Of a DNA stretch of 64,000 nt, positions 7,930 to 16,891 are shown in pieces. The stretch comes from Natrinema ejinorense. Its GTDB lineage: Archaea > Halobacteriota > Halobacteria > Halobacteriales > Natrialbaceae. The stretch's first letter is position 1, and each line of letters opens with the position of its first letter. The notes beneath the pieces are model-generated. The model ran no database searches. It was not told the DNA's origin and was given only the letters and a program-made list of their open reading frames with translations. Location of the stretch: positions 2,976,001 to 3,040,000 of the forward strand of contig NZ_NXNI01000001.1 in NCBI RefSeq assembly GCF_002494345.1. Reading direction: 5' to 3'. The translations under genes were made by a program, and so were the position numbers.

Positions 7930-8724
7930 TCAGGCCTCGAGTGCCAGTCCGGCTTCGGTCAGCGCGTCCTCGGCCGAGAGATCGTCGTGGACGACGCCGG
8001 CGACCGCTCGTGCGATGGCTTCCGGGTCCTCGTGCTGGAAGATCGATCGACCCATCGAGACGCCGGCACCGCCGGCGTCCATCACGCCCCGTACCATCTC
8101 GATCGTCTCGCGGTCGGTTCCCTTCGAGCCGCCGGCGATGACGACCGGCAGTCGGGTCGACTCGACGACGTGCTGGAAGCTCTCCGCGTCGCCGCTGTAC
8201 CCCGTCTTGACGATGTCAGCGCCGAGTTCCTCGGCGAGTCGGACCGCATGGCCGAGCGCTTCGGGGTCCGCCGAGTCGACGCCGGGACCGCGAGCGTAGG
8301 CCATCGCGAGCACCGGGATACCGAACCGCTGGGCCTGTTCGGTGACCGCCGAGAGCTGACTGATCTGGTCCGGTTCGTGATCCGAGCCGACGTTGATGTG
8401 GAAGGAGACGGCGTCGGCACCCACTCGGATCGCCTCCTCGACGGTACCGGTCATCCGTTTGTCCTGCTCGTCGGGTCCGATCGTCGTCGAGCCGTTGAGG
8501 TGGACGATGTACCCCTTTCCGTTCTTGTTGTCGTGGACGCGAGGTGCGACACCCTTCTGCGTGAGGACGGCGTCCGCCCCGCCGCTGGTCACGCCGTCGA
8601 TCGTCGCTTCGATGTCTTTCAGTCCCTGGACCGCACCCATCGTGATGCCGTGGTCCATCGGGATGATCACGTACGATCCGTCTGTACCGATTCGCTCGAG
8701 TCGTGCGTCAGTTCCTGTGGTCAT
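7930..8724 (-). CDS. 2-amino-3,7-dideoxy-D-threo-hept-6-ulosonate synthase (ADH synthase)
   Basis: A 264-residue class I aldolase of the archaeal shikimate branch. It condenses 6-deoxy-5-ketofructose-1-phosphate with aspartate semialdehyde to give ADH, the substrate of DHQ synthase II (1596-2777). The aldolase barrel is clear: IPMDHGITMGAVQGL near the N-terminus, ADAVLTQKGV, AVSFHINVGS, VLAMAYARGPG, ADIVKTGYSGD with the Schiff-base Lys, and the phosphate loop VIAGGSKGTD plus GAGVSMGRSIFQ. The gene is last in the trpCBA operon, 24 bp after trpA. A fructose-bisphosphate aldolase is the main alternative, but position and sequence favour ADH synthase. Confidence 0.9.
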   Translation of the reverse strand: MTTGTDARLERIGTDGSYVIIPMDHGITMGAVQGLKDIEATIDGVTSGGADAVLTQKGVAPRVHDNKNGKGYIVHLNGSTTIGPDEQDKRMTGTVEEAIRVGADAVSFHINVGSDHEPDQISQLSAVTEQAQRFGIPVLAMAYARGPGVDSADPEALGHAVRLAEELGADIVKTGYSGDAESFQHVVESTRLPVVIAGGSKGTDRETIEMVRGVMDAGGAGVSMGRSIFQHEDPEAIARAVAGVVHDDLSAEDALTEAGLALEA

Positions 8725-8748
8725 TGCGGGAGTCTAACAAGCTTGCCG

Positions 8749-9663
8749 TTATGGCTGTTCTGGTTCCGGTCGTTCTTCCGGATCGACCGTGAGGGAATCC
8801 GCGCCGCGACGTGCGCCCCGTTTGAGCTCCGCCGCTTTGGCCTCGAGTGCGTCGACCGCGTCGCCGGGCGTCTCGCTCGACGAAATGATGTCGATGAGAG
8901 CACTGCCGACGATGACGCCGTCGGCACCTGCCTCAATGATCTCGGTCGCGTGTTCGCCCTTGCTAACGCCGAAGCCGACGGCTTTGGGGACGTCGTACTC
9001 CGAGAGCCGCGCGAGGCTGTCGTGGGTCGCACCCGACACGTTCGCTCGTGCGCCGGTCGTCCCGAGGCGGGCCTGGACGTAGGCAAAGCCCGAAACCTGA
9101 GACATGATACTGTCCAGTCGCTCGCCCTCGGTCGTCGGCGCGATGATGAAGACGAGGTCGAGCCCGTTGTCGTCGCAGGCCTCCCGAAGCGGATCGGATT
9201 CCTCGGCAGGCAAGTCGGGAACGATGATTCCCGAAAGGCCGGCTTCGGCGGCCCGCTCCACGAACGGCCGCACGTCGGGTTTGGCTCGCGGGCGCTGCCC
9301 GGTCGCTTCTTCCGAGGCGCGTTGCGCCTCGCTGTCCCCGTACTGGAGAATCATATTGTAGTACGTCATCACCAGCAGCGGCGCTTCGGTTTCGAGGTCT
9401 TCGACCAGTTCGAAGAACCCGTCGGGGGTCGTCCCGGCCGCGAGCGCGCGGTTGATCGCGGCCTGGATCGTCTGCCCCTCCGCGATCGGTTCCGAGAACG
9501 GAAGCCCGAGCTCGATCAGATCCGAGCCCCCGCGATCCAGGGCCTCGACGTAGGCTTTGGTGTCCTCGAGCGAGGGGTCACCCGCGGTGATGTAGGTGAT
9601 GAGCGCGGGGTGGTTCTCACGGATGGCTGCTTCGACGTCGCTGTCGTATGTCGCGTCGCTCAC
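8749..9663 (-). CDS. trpA: Tryptophan synthase alpha subunit
   Basis: A 304-residue alpha subunit that cleaves indole-3-glycerol phosphate to indole, which is channelled to TrpB. The TIM barrel starts [16 protein letters not shown]. The catalytic Glu (E49 in Salmonella numbering) is Glu51 in [12 protein letters not shown]. The second catalytic acid, normally Asp60 in the motif ADG, is Glu62 here ([11 protein letters not shown]), a conservative change I believe is usual in haloarchaeal TrpA. The C-terminus extends about 25 residues past the barrel with charged sequence ending in [10 protein letters not shown]. Start and trpB stop overlap by 4 bp (ATGA), indicating translational coupling. Confidence 0.95.
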   Translation of the reverse strand: MSDATYDSDVEAAIRENHPALITYITAGDPSLEDTKAYVEALDRGGSDLIELGLPFSEPIAEGQTIQAAINRALAAGTTPDGFFELVEDLETEAPLLVMTYYNMILQYGDSEAQRASEEATGQRPRAKPDVRPFVERAAEAGLSGIIVPDLPAEESDPLREACDDNGLDLVFIIAPTTEGERLDSIMSQVSGFAYVQARLGTTGARANVSGATHDSLARLSEYDVPKAVGFGVSKGEHATEIIEAGADGVIVGSALIDIISSSETPGDAVDALEAKAAELKRGARRGADSLTVDPEERPEPEQP

Positions 9664-10928
9664 TGGTCGAACACCTCGACGTCCGGCGCGGCCTCGAGAT
9701 CGCGCTTCTCGGTCTCCTCGAGCACCGTCTCGAGGTCCTTGTCGCCGCGGCCGGAAACGTTGACGACGACGAGGTCGCCGAGTTCCTCGTGTTCCTCCTC
9801 GAGATACCCGAGCGCGTGACTCGACTCGAGCGCGGGGATGATCCCCTCGAGTCTCGAGAGTCGGTGGAAGCCGTTGAGCGCGGCGTCGTCGTCGACGTTC
9901 GTGGGCGTGACCCGGCCGGTCTCGACGAGATGCGACAACTCGGGGCCGACGCCGGCGTAGTCGAGCCCCGCGCTGACGCTGTGGGACTCGACGATCTGGC
10001 CGTCACCGCCCTGGAGGAGCTTCGTCATCGCGCCGTGGAGGACGCCGTCGGTGCCCGTCGAGAGCGTCGCGGAGTTCGGCGCGAGTCCGGCGTCTTCGTC
10101 GATCTCGAGGCTCGAGCCGCCGGCCTCGACGGCGTAGAGGTCGACGGTCTCGTCCGGTACGAACGCGTGGAACGTGCCCATCGTGTTCGAGCCGCCGCCG
10201 GCGCAGGCGACGACGCTGTCCGGGAGTCGGCCCGCCCGCTCCTGTATCTGATCGCGGATCTCCTCGCCGATGACCGCCTGAAAGTCACGGACCATCTGCG
10301 GGAACGGGTGTGGCCCCACGACCGAGCCGATCACGTAGTGGGTCCGCTCGACGGTCGTCGCCCAGTCGCGCATCGTCTCGTTGATCGCCTCTTTCAGCGT
10401 GGCGCTGCCGGCCTCGACCGGGTTCACCTCGGCACCGTTCATTCGCATTCGATAAACGTTGGGCCGCTGGCGGTTGACGTCCGTTCGGCCCATGTAGATC
10501 TCGCAGGGCATGTCCAGATGGGCCGCAGCCATCGCCGTCGCGGTGCCGTGTTGTCCGGCACCGGTTTCGGCGATGATCCGCTCTTTGCCCATGTACTTGG
10601 CCAGGAGAACCTGTCCGAGCGCGTTGTTGAGCTTGTGGGCCCCGCCGTGGAGGAGATCCTCCCGTTTCAGGTAGACCTCGCGGTCGTAGCGCTCGCTCAG
10701 CCGATCCGCGCGCTGCAGCGGCGTCGGTCGCCCGCCGAAGTCCCGCATGCGCTCGCGGAACTCGTCGAGAAATCCGTCCTCGTTTTCGAGAACGTAGCGC
10801 TCGTAGGCGTCCTCGAGTTCCTGGAGTGCTGGCATCAGCGCCTCGGGGACGTACTGACCGCCGTAGTCGCCGAAGCTGCCCGTCCGTCCGGATTCGTACT
10901 CGCCGTCCCGTTCGCGTTCCGTGCTCAT
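9660..10928 (-). CDS. trpB: Tryptophan synthase beta subunit
   Basis: A 422-residue PLP enzyme that joins indole and serine to tryptophan. The Schiff-base Lys is Lys99 in [11 protein letters not shown], the hallmark of TrpB1 (the form that pairs with TrpA). The other PLP and interface motifs are present: [12 protein letters not shown], the glycine-rich phosphate loop [12 protein letters not shown], and the monovalent-cation region [14 protein letters not shown]. The N-terminus is slightly extended and acidic. It overlaps trpC and trpA by 4 bp at each end, so the three genes form one coupled operon read on the minus strand. Confidence 0.96.
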   Translation of the reverse strand: MSTERERDGEYESGRTGSFGDYGGQYVPEALMPALQELEDAYERYVLENEDGFLDEFRERMRDFGGRPTPLQRADRLSERYDREVYLKREDLLHGGAHKLNNALGQVLLAKYMGKERIIAETGAGQHGTATAMAAAHLDMPCEIYMGRTDVNRQRPNVYRMRMNGAEVNPVEAGSATLKEAINETMRDWATTVERTHYVIGSVVGPHPFPQMVRDFQAVIGEEIRDQIQERAGRLPDSVVACAGGGSNTMGTFHAFVPDETVDLYAVEAGGSSLEIDEDAGLAPNSATLSTGTDGVLHGAMTKLLQGGDGQIVESHSVSAGLDYAGVGPELSHLVETGRVTPTNVDDDAALNGFHRLSRLEGIIPALESSHALGYLEEEHEELGDLVVVNVSGRGDKDLETVLEETEKRDLEAAPDVEVFDQ

Positions 10929-11746
10929 GTCTGTGTCTCTCCGTCGTACGCTCGTGTCGTCTCACTCGTCGTGCTCGATTCCGCTCGCGTGAGTCGCCGC
11001 GTGTTCGCGGTCACGTCGCTGTCGCCCGCGCCGTGGTCCATGATGGCGCTGCCGACTAGCAGGGCGTCGGCACCCGCCTCGCGCATCCGCCGGGCGTCGG
11101 CCGGCGACGAGACCCCGCTCTCGGCGATCAGGGTTACGTCGTCCGGAGCCTCGGGTGCGACTGACTCGAAGGTTTCGAGGTCGACCTCGAGTCGCGCCAG
11201 ATCCCGGTTGTTCACGCCGATGATGTCGGCTCCCGCCTCGAGGGCGGTCTCGAGTTCCGCCCGGTCGTGGACCTCCACGAGGGGTTGAAAACCGCGCTCG
11301 CGGGCGGCGGTAACGAGCGCCTCGAGATCGTCCACGAACCTGGCGATCAACAAGAGCAGGTCCGCCTCGACGACGTCCATCCCGGCTTCCTCAAGGACGA
11401 AGTCCTTTCGCAGGACGGGGACGTCGACGGCCGCCCGGATGCGGGAAAGCGCCTCGGGCGAGCCGCCGAAGTGGGTCGGCTCCGTGAGTACCGAAATCGC
11501 CGCCGCGCCGCCCTCGACCATCGCCCGTGCCAGTTCGACCGGATCGTCGGCTCGAGTGCCATCCGCCGTCGGACTCGTCGGTTTCACCTCCGCGATCACT
11601 GGGACTCGCCCCTCGGCCTCGGCGTCGGCAAGCGCGTCCGACAGCGAGCGCGCGTCGACGTCGACGACGCCCTCACCGCCCGACCGCTCCCGTGCCGCCT
11701 CGAGGATCGACTCCACCGCGGGAGCGAGCTCCGTATCGGAGTTCAT
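10925..11746 (-). CDS. trpC: Indole-3-glycerol-phosphate synthase
   Basis: A 273-residue enzyme converting CdRP to indole-3-glycerol phosphate. It is a monofunctional TrpC, not fused to TrpF. Motifs: [14 protein letters not shown] with the catalytic Lys, [33 protein letters not shown] with the second Lys, [14 protein letters not shown], and [20 protein letters not shown]. The ATG at 11746 is first in the operon, and the promoter region just upstream carries two TGTACA sequences. The expected partner genes trpD, trpE, trpG and trpF are not in this window, which fits the split trp loci of haloarchaea. Confidence 0.95.
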   Translation of the reverse strand: MNSDTELAPAVESILEAARERSGGEGVVDVDARSLSDALADAEAEGRVPVIAEVKPTSPTADGTRADDPVELARAMVEGGAAAISVLTEPTHFGGSPEALSRIRAAVDVPVLRKDFVLEEAGMDVVEADLLLLIARFVDDLEALVTAARERGFQPLVEVHDRAELETALEAGADIIGVNNRDLARLEVDLETFESVAPEAPDDVTLIAESGVSSPADARRMREAGADALLVGSAIMDHGAGDSDVTANTRRLTRAESSTTSETTRAYDGETQT

Positions 11747-11749
11747 TAT

Positions 11750-11778
11750 TGTACATCGACGTACTCATATGTACATAA
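11750..11778 (-). promoter_or_regulatory. trpCBA promoter with paired TGTACA boxes
   Basis: Immediately upstream of the trpC start codon, the hexamer TGTACA occurs at 11750-11755 and again at 11770-11775, 20 bp apart, each inside a longer partial dyad (TTATGTACATATG around the upstream copy). The upstream copy coincides with the position expected for the TATA box of a leaderless transcript (about 25 bp before the ATG). TGTACA is the core of the TRP boxes bound by the archaeal repressor TrpY in Methanothermobacter. No TrpY gene lies in the window. Confidence 0.55.
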
Positions 11779-12057
11779 GGCTTGCGTCATGGAGGCACAC
11801 GGGACCGCGGAGAAAAGAATGGAGAAAGCGATCTGACCACGTGCAGAGGCGCGCGCTGTGCCGCGGTGAGGAATGCGAGGCCGAACGAAGTGAGGCCCCG
11901 GAAATACGAACGTCGACTGTCGGAACCGTGAGTAGAACTCGGTTGGGGAAGGCGTGGTGCTTCCTCGTCGTCAGTGGAGGCGAGACTCCCGGAGAGTCCA
12001 GACGAGGAGAAACCGAGGACCGGCGACTATTCAAGCCCCGATGGTCTAGTGCTAGCT
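11779..12057. other. Non-coding stretch upstream of trpC
   Basis: About 280 bp with no convincing gene. It holds a GC-rich segment (11835-11905) with short repeats such as GAGGCCGAACGAAGTGAGGCC, which can fold into a small hairpin. It also contains the presumed promoter of the gene at 12058 (ACTATTCAAG near 12028). Confidence 0.4.
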
Positions 12058-12528
12058 ATGGAGGACGTTACGGATGCCGGAATCTACGCACGGGAATCGC
12101 CGTACCTCGACCGGTACGTCCAGCTCGGTGCCGCGAGCGGGCGGGTCCTGAGCGTCTCGTTCCCCGAGATCCCCGACGACGACGCCGAGGACGACCACCC
12201 CGTCCTCGATCGAATCTTCGAGTACCTCGACGGCCTCGAGGAGATCACCTTCGACGACGTGCAGGTCGCGATGACCATGCCGACCGACCAGCGGGCGGTC
12301 CTCGAAGGCGTCCAGGAGATTCCCTACGGGGAGCAGGTCAGCGTCGAGACGCTCGCCCGGATGACCTCCGGGCTCGATCACGAGGACGACGACGACATCA
12401 TCCTCGTCCGGACAGCACTCGACGAGAACCCGGCCCCGCTGTTGCTCCCCGACCACCGCGTGCGCGACGGCCCCAGCGCCGCGCCGCCCGACGTCGAGCA
12501 GAAATTGCGGTCGCTCGAGGGGCTGTGA
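12058..12528 (+). CDS. Alkyltransferase-like protein (MGMT DNA-binding fold, no reactive Cys)
   Basis: A 156-residue protein whose C-terminal ~80 residues match the DNA-binding domain of O6-alkylguanine-DNA alkyltransferases: PTDQRAVLEGVQEIPYGEQV followed by SVETLARM. In MGMT the active site is PCHRV. Here residues 131-135 read PDHRV, so the alkyl-accepting Cys is Asp132. It therefore cannot transfer alkyl groups and is best called alkyltransferase-like (ATL), a class that binds O6-alkylguanine and recruits nucleotide excision repair (E. coli YbaZ has Trp at this site). The N-terminal 60 residues are acidic and family-specific. The ATG at 12058 is chosen over an upstream in-frame ATG in non-coding-like sequence. 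Confidence 0.8.
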   Translation: MEDVTDAGIYARESPYLDRYVQLGAASGRVLSVSFPEIPDDDAEDDHPVLDRIFEYLDGLEEITFDDVQVAMTMPTDQRAVLEGVQEIPYGEQVSVETLARMTSGLDHEDDDDIILVRTALDENPAPLLLPDHRVRDGPSAAPPDVEQKLRSLEGL

Positions 12529-12799
12529 CCCACGATCGATTCGGACGGTCCCCTGTCGCGAGTGACCGCGACCCCACGGGCCCGTTGGTCGCCGTCGCTG
12601 CCTGACAGCGGTCCGTATCACTCCGTTCTCGACCGCTCCGAGAGAGGGAACTCGATCTCGGGACAGCCACGGTTGACGAGGGACGGCCGAGGTGATTCAG
12701 GAGACAGTGCTCACGGAGGGAAACCACGGCACTGCGGTACTCGACGAATTTCCCGACGGAAGATTCAGCGGAAACTCCGGAAATTCGGCGAGTGACCGA

Positions 12800-13393
12800 C
12801 TAAAAATCCGACCGGTCGACCTTCTCGGGCGCTTCGAAGTCGGTCGCCAACTCGAGCAGTTGCACCAGGATCCGGCCGGTCGCGCCCCAGACGGTGGCGC
12901 CGTTTACGTGGAAGTAGTGGATGACGATCTCGCCGTAATAGGGGTGAGATCGGCGCTCGTATTCGTAGTTGTCCGGATCGAGCAGTCCCGACAGCGGCAG
13001 GACGACGATCTCGGCGACCTCGCTCTCCTCGCGGACGTACTCCCGATCGGGCACGCGGGCGACGAACGGCGTGACGGCGTACTCGGTGACCGTTCGAATG
13101 TCGTCGAGCTGGCCGACGATTTCGGCCTCGCTGGGTTCGAGGCCGATCTCCTCGTTCGCTTCACGGAGCGCGGTCTCGAGGATGGTTTCGTCCTGTGACT
13201 CGGCTCCGCCGCCGGGGAAGCTCATCTGTCCGGGGTGTTCCCCCAGGTGGTCGGCCCGCCGGGTAAAGAGGAGGTGGTCCTCGCCGTCCCGATCGAGTAT
13301 CGGCGCGAGAACCGCGGCGTCGTACTCCTGGTCGCCGATCTCGGTGGGGTCGTACGCTGCGACGGGATCGAGCGTCAGTCTCCTCGCTATCAT
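12800..13393 (-). CDS. Nudix hydrolase, CoA-pyrophosphatase type
   Basis: A 197-residue Nudix hydrolase. The Nudix box runs from GGGAESQDETILETALREAN into EEIGL, with the required Arg-Glu and Glu-Glu pairs. The preceding LLFTRRADHLGEHPGQMSFP matches the CoA-specific signature of the NudL/CoAse group, so the likely reaction is CoA or acyl-CoA to 3',5'-ADP plus phosphopantetheine. The ATG at 13393 overlaps the stop of the upstream minus-strand gene by 4 bp (ATGA), so the two are translationally coupled. The 3' side faces a gene-free stretch (12529-12799) in which I see nothing. Confidence 0.88.
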   Translation of the reverse strand: MIARRLTLDPVAAYDPTEIGDQEYDAAVLAPILDRDGEDHLLFTRRADHLGEHPGQMSFPGGGAESQDETILETALREANEEIGLEPSEAEIVGQLDDIRTVTEYAVTPFVARVPDREYVREESEVAEIVVLPLSGLLDPDNYEYERRSHPYYGEIVIHYFHVNGATVWGATGRILVQLLELATDFEAPEKVDRSDF

Positions 13394-13887
13394 TCGTTGA
13401 GAGCGTCCTCCAGTCGCGTCCGTTCGTCCGTGAGATCGACCGGCGCCCACGACTCGACGTCGTAGCTGACGTCGATCAGGGCCCTGATCCGTTCGGTCTC
13501 CTCGGCTTCGATGGCCTCGTCGGCAGCCTCGCGGACACGCTCGCGGGTCCGCTCACCCAACAGGTCCCGATCGAGCCGTCGTCGCTCGACGTCGAGAATG
13601 TGGGGGACGTCTTCCGCGTCCGCCGGCACGGTCGGAAAGGCCGTCGGGCCCGCAACCAGCAACGCCTCGCCGTCGGCCATCGACGCAACGTCCTCCTCCG
13701 CGGGATCGTACCGAACGAGCGCGAACGACTCGAGCGCCTCGTCGATCGCCGCCTCGAGGGCCCCGTCGTCGACCGATTGCCCGTCGGCACGGTAGGCGGC
13801 TTCGGCGAGCGCCCGCTCGAGTTCGGCACGAGTCAACCCGCCGAAGAGGTCGACCACGCCGGCAAGTTCGTCGGCGGTCGCGTCCAT
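13390..13887 (-). CDS. Uncharacterised haloarchaeal protein (DUF7109-like)
   Basis: A 165-residue acidic protein. It begins MDATADELAGVVDLFGGLTR, continues as a helical segment ELERALAEAAYRADG, and ends in a second helical region. A small beta region (EALLVAGPTAFPTVP) lies between them. No catalytic motif or membrane segment is visible. The helix pattern AGVVDLFGGLTRAELERAL with the AAYR motif looks like a DNA- or protein-binding helical domain, but this is only a pattern judgement. It is first in a two-gene unit with the Nudix hydrolase (4-bp overlap). The DUF number is from memory and uncertain. Confidence 0.7.
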   Translation of the reverse strand: MDATADELAGVVDLFGGLTRAELERALAEAAYRADGQSVDDGALEAAIDEALESFALVRYDPAEEDVASMADGEALLVAGPTAFPTVPADAEDVPHILDVERRRLDRDLLGERTRERVREAADEAIEAEETERIRALIDVSYDVESWAPVDLTDERTRLEDALNE

Positions 13888-13913
13888 ACGCGGCCCAACG
13901 GCCGATAGGGGGA

Positions 13914-15065
13914 TTAGTCTTGCGAGCGCGAGCCGACGCGTCGCCCCCGCCAGGGCTGAGTTGCCCCGAGCACGTCGCCCGGCGCGAACGGCGCGTCGAT
14001 CCATCGCGGCAGGCGCGTGTCGTCGGGTCCCGGCGGGACGATCGACTCGGCGTAGCGAGCCAGCTGCTCCCGTTCGCTCGCCGGATCGTACGCGAGCCCG
14101 TTGATCGCCGCGTCGGCGCGGTACTGCTGGATCAGATCGTCGCCGACGGCCCGATACCGCTCGGGAAGCGTCCCGTAGTCGGGGTCGACCCCGTGCTCCT
14201 CGAGGACGGACAGGAGCGTGGCGGCCACCTCGCGGCTCATCCCCTCGAGGCCGGTCTCGCCGGCAACGGCGCGGTGGTCGTGTTCGTGCCGGCCGAGATC
14301 GACCTGTGCACTGCCGTCGAAGCCGGCGATCTCGTAGGCGTCGCCGAGGGTTCCGACCTCGAGCCCCCACGTACGGGGGGCGCGGAGCCGCCGGGCGAGG
14401 TCGGCGGTCGCGGCGAACTCGCCGGCCAGCGCATACCGGAACGCACCGAGGAAGTCGACGATCGGCGCATCGTGAGCGTCCGCGAGGGTACGAACGAGCG
14501 GTTCGTAGAACAGTCGGCAAAGCCGCCCGTAGAGTCGACCGCGCTCGACGCGGGCGTAGTACCCCTTCGAAAACTCGAATTCCATCGTCAGCGGTGCGAG
14601 CAGGCGGCGAACGTGGCCTGCCTCGTAACTCCGAGCGTCGGCGTCGTGGACGACGACGGCGTCGGCGGCGTCGGCGGCAGGACCGAGCGCGAGCCAGACG
14701 TCTCGGCCCTTTCCGAACTCGCCGCCCAGTCCGGCGTCGGCGAGGAGCGTCTCGACGCCGGGCGCGTTACACCAGAGGACGCGAATCGGCAGCCCGAACT
14801 CCTCGAGCCAGTTCCGGAACGGACCGATCCGATCGGGCTCGGCGCGAACGGGGACGAACACCGCGGCCGGTTCCGGCTCGAGTGACTCGAGTTCGCCGAG
14901 AACGCGTTCGGCGGCGGGGCTCTCGTACTCGCGGCCGGTCATTGGGACGACGACGGCCGTCTCGGCGACTGCCGCGGCGGCCTCGCGGGCGAGGTCGGTC
15001 CGCCGCCGCCCGTCCCCGTCGCCGAACTCGTGGAGCGTGGCGATCCGCTCCTGGACGTACTCCAT
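13914..15065 (-). CDS. Glucosyl-3-phosphoglycerate synthase-like glycosyltransferase (GT81/GT2 fold)
   Basis: A 383-residue GT-A glycosyltransferase. It has a Rossmann-type N-terminal half (AVVVPMTGREYESP, then AVFVPVRAEPDRIG) and the metal-binding DxD-like motif in AVVVHDADARSYEAGHVRRL. The acceptor-side segment FSKGYYARVERGRLYGRLCR is typical of GpgS/MpgS enzymes, which make glucosyl- or mannosyl-3-phosphoglycerate, precursors of compatible solutes. No phosphatase for the second step lies next to it; the HAD protein at 4850 is 9 kb away. The ATG at 15065 is chosen because upstream sequence lacks coding bias. Donor and acceptor remain unproved. Confidence 0.75.
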   Translation of the reverse strand: MEYVQERIATLHEFGDGDGRRRTDLAREAAAAVAETAVVVPMTGREYESPAAERVLGELESLEPEPAAVFVPVRAEPDRIGPFRNWLEEFGLPIRVLWCNAPGVETLLADAGLGGEFGKGRDVWLALGPAADAADAVVVHDADARSYEAGHVRRLLAPLTMEFEFSKGYYARVERGRLYGRLCRLFYEPLVRTLADAHDAPIVDFLGAFRYALAGEFAATADLARRLRAPRTWGLEVGTLGDAYEIAGFDGSAQVDLGRHEHDHRAVAGETGLEGMSREVAATLLSVLEEHGVDPDYGTLPERYRAVGDDLIQQYRADAAINGLAYDPASEREQLARYAESIVPPGPDDTRLPRWIDAPFAPGDVLGATQPWRGRRVGSRSQD

Positions 15066-15286
15066 CGGTGGGGTGTTCGAGCGGACCGGTAAAACGGCCA
15101 CGGATGCGGCCAGATAGACACCACGGAGCGCTGTCAGGCAGCGGCGCGACCCACGGAGCCGGCCGTGGTGTCGCCGATCGCTCGAGACAGGGGACCGTCC
15201 CGGCACCCGCAACGACCACACGACGGCAGCGACTCGAGGCCGGGAAGCATTGGTCTTTTTCTTCCCCACCTGCCTACAGGGTGAAC

Positions 15287-15457
15287 ATGAGATCAGTCCG
15301 GAAGGCACTCCGTGCCGGCGAACTCGAGAAAGACACCTACGATCGGCTCGTCTGCGGTGAGTGCGAGAAACCACTGAAGACGGAAAACGACCCGGATGAG
15401 ATCAAGACGGTCCGTATCTGTCCGGACTGCAAGTCCGAGTGGAAAGAGATCCGATAG
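15287..15457 (+). CDS. Small zinc-finger protein (HVO_0758-like)
   Basis: A 56-residue basic protein beginning MRSVRKALRAGELEKDTYDR. It carries two CxxC knuckles, CGECEKP and CPDCKSE, separated by about 20 residues: a single zinc ribbon. Small zinc-finger proteins of this size are abundant in haloarchaea and often act as regulators; the family match is from memory. A T-rich stretch (GGTCTTTTTCTTCCCC, about 15251-15266) lies roughly 25 bp upstream of the ATG as a possible TATA region. It is transcribed divergently from the glycosyltransferase and converges with the DHH phosphoesterase. Confidence 0.82.
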   Translation: MRSVRKALRAGELEKDTYDRLVCGECEKPLKTENDPDEIKTVRICPDCKSEWKEIR

Positions 15458-15513
15458 CGGCGGGTGACGACGGGCACTGAGACACCGCCGACCGACTGCG
15501 GGTAGGAGCGTCG

Positions 15514-16704
15514 TCACCGTTCGCCCGCCATCGCCGAGAAGAGCCGTTCCTCGAACTCCGCGCGGCTGATCCCGTCGGAGGGACCGATCCCCTCCATGTG
15601 ATCGACCGAGAGCTGGCCACCGCCCATTCGTGCGTGGCCGCCCGCGCTGGCCATCGGTATATCGCTGATCGCGTGGCGGAGCGTCTCGCCCATGTGGACT
15701 CGGTCGTCCCGGGACCGTCCGGAGAGGTGGAGCGTCCCGTCGTGTTCACCGTAGACGACGACTGCCGTGACGCCCTCGAGGTGCATGAGTTCGTCCGCGG
15801 CCTGTGGAATCGCGTCGACGTTGCCGATCTCGCCGACGCCGCAGACGGCGAAGGGGCCTTCGATCCGTTTCTCGGTGATCGCCTTCGCCTTGACCTGTAA
15901 CACGTCGTCGCTGACCTGCGGGTTGGCGATCCGGTCGAGCAGGTCCTCGTCGATCCCGGGAAACAACGTCGCACAGGCGTCGAACTCCGCCCGGGAGCAG
16001 CCGTTCGTCAGGTGATTCGTGTCCGACTGGATGCCATAGAGGAGGCCCGTCGCCAGCTCCGGCGACACCTCGAGCCCGCCGGAGCCGTCCTCGGCGGCCA
16101 TCGTCGCGCCGATATCGTTCAGGTACTCGACGATGATCGTCGAGGCCGCGCCGTAGTCGGTCCGGACGTCGGTAAACTTCTTCCCGGCCCCGTTGCCGGG
16201 ATGGTGATCCACGACCGCGATCGGCTCGACGGTCTGTGCACCCGTGAACCCGCGGGGGGTGTTGTGATCGACGAGGACCACCGGGTTCGATGCGAGTTGT
16301 GAACTCGCCTCGATGGACTCCATGTCGAGATCGAGGACGGTTCGGAACGCGCGGTTCTCCTGGTGGCGGATTTCGCCCGAGAACTGCAGCGTCGCGTCGG
16401 TGTCGACCGACGCTGCGATCGCCGCGACGCCCATCGCACACGACATGGCGTCGGGATCCGGATTCGGATGCATCAACACCGTCACGTCGTCCTCTCCGGC
16501 GAGGACGCGTTGGAGCCGGACGCCCGGCGGTCGTCGAACCCACCGAACCGCCCACCACCCACCGAGGACGAGCGCGACGGCGACGAGAACCAGCAACGAG
16601 AGGACGAGCGGTTCGAGGGATCGGACCGAGTCACCGAGCGACTCGGTTACCAACGGATTCGCCCCGAGGAAGGCACCGCCTCTCGAGGCGCGCCGATAGC
16701 TCAT
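15514..16704 (-). CDS. Membrane-anchored DHH/DHHA1 phosphoesterase
   Basis: A 396-residue protein with one N-terminal membrane helix (LEPLVLSLLVLVAVALVLGG, about residues 30-50), then a DHH-family catalytic domain: MHPNPDPDAMSCAMGVAAIA, VVLVDHNTPRG and AVVDHHPGNG supply the metal ligands. A C-terminal DHHA1 domain ends in GGHARMGGGQLS. Related enzymes are RecJ-like nucleases, nanoRNases and cyclic-dinucleotide phosphodiesterases. Membrane anchoring recalls GdpP-type c-di-AMP phosphodiesterases, but the PAS and degenerate GGDEF parts of GdpP are absent. Substrate specificity cannot be read from the sequence. Confidence 0.85.
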   Translation of the reverse strand: MSYRRASRGGAFLGANPLVTESLGDSVRSLEPLVLSLLVLVAVALVLGGWWAVRWVRRPPGVRLQRVLAGEDDVTVLMHPNPDPDAMSCAMGVAAIAASVDTDATLQFSGEIRHQENRAFRTVLDLDMESIEASSQLASNPVVLVDHNTPRGFTGAQTVEPIAVVDHHPGNGAGKKFTDVRTDYGAASTIIVEYLNDIGATMAAEDGSGGLEVSPELATGLLYGIQSDTNHLTNGCSRAEFDACATLFPGIDEDLLDRIANPQVSDDVLQVKAKAITEKRIEGPFAVCGVGEIGNVDAIPQAADELMHLEGVTAVVVYGEHDGTLHLSGRSRDDRVHMGETLRHAISDIPMASAGGHARMGGGQLSVDHMEGIGPSDGISRAEFEERLFSAMAGER

Positions 16705-16891
16705 ACCGAGGAATCAAATCGAACCACCAAGAGTTTTCCGACGGTTTTTCCGCTCGAGGAGCGCCGTCGATCGTCGCGAACCGTCAGTCGACGGCCCCAC
16801 GACGGTATCGCAGTCGTTGAAACGAGTGACACACCGCGTGCAGCCCCGCGGTCAGGGCCGGAGCCGTGGTTCCCGGTTCACGAACGGGCAA

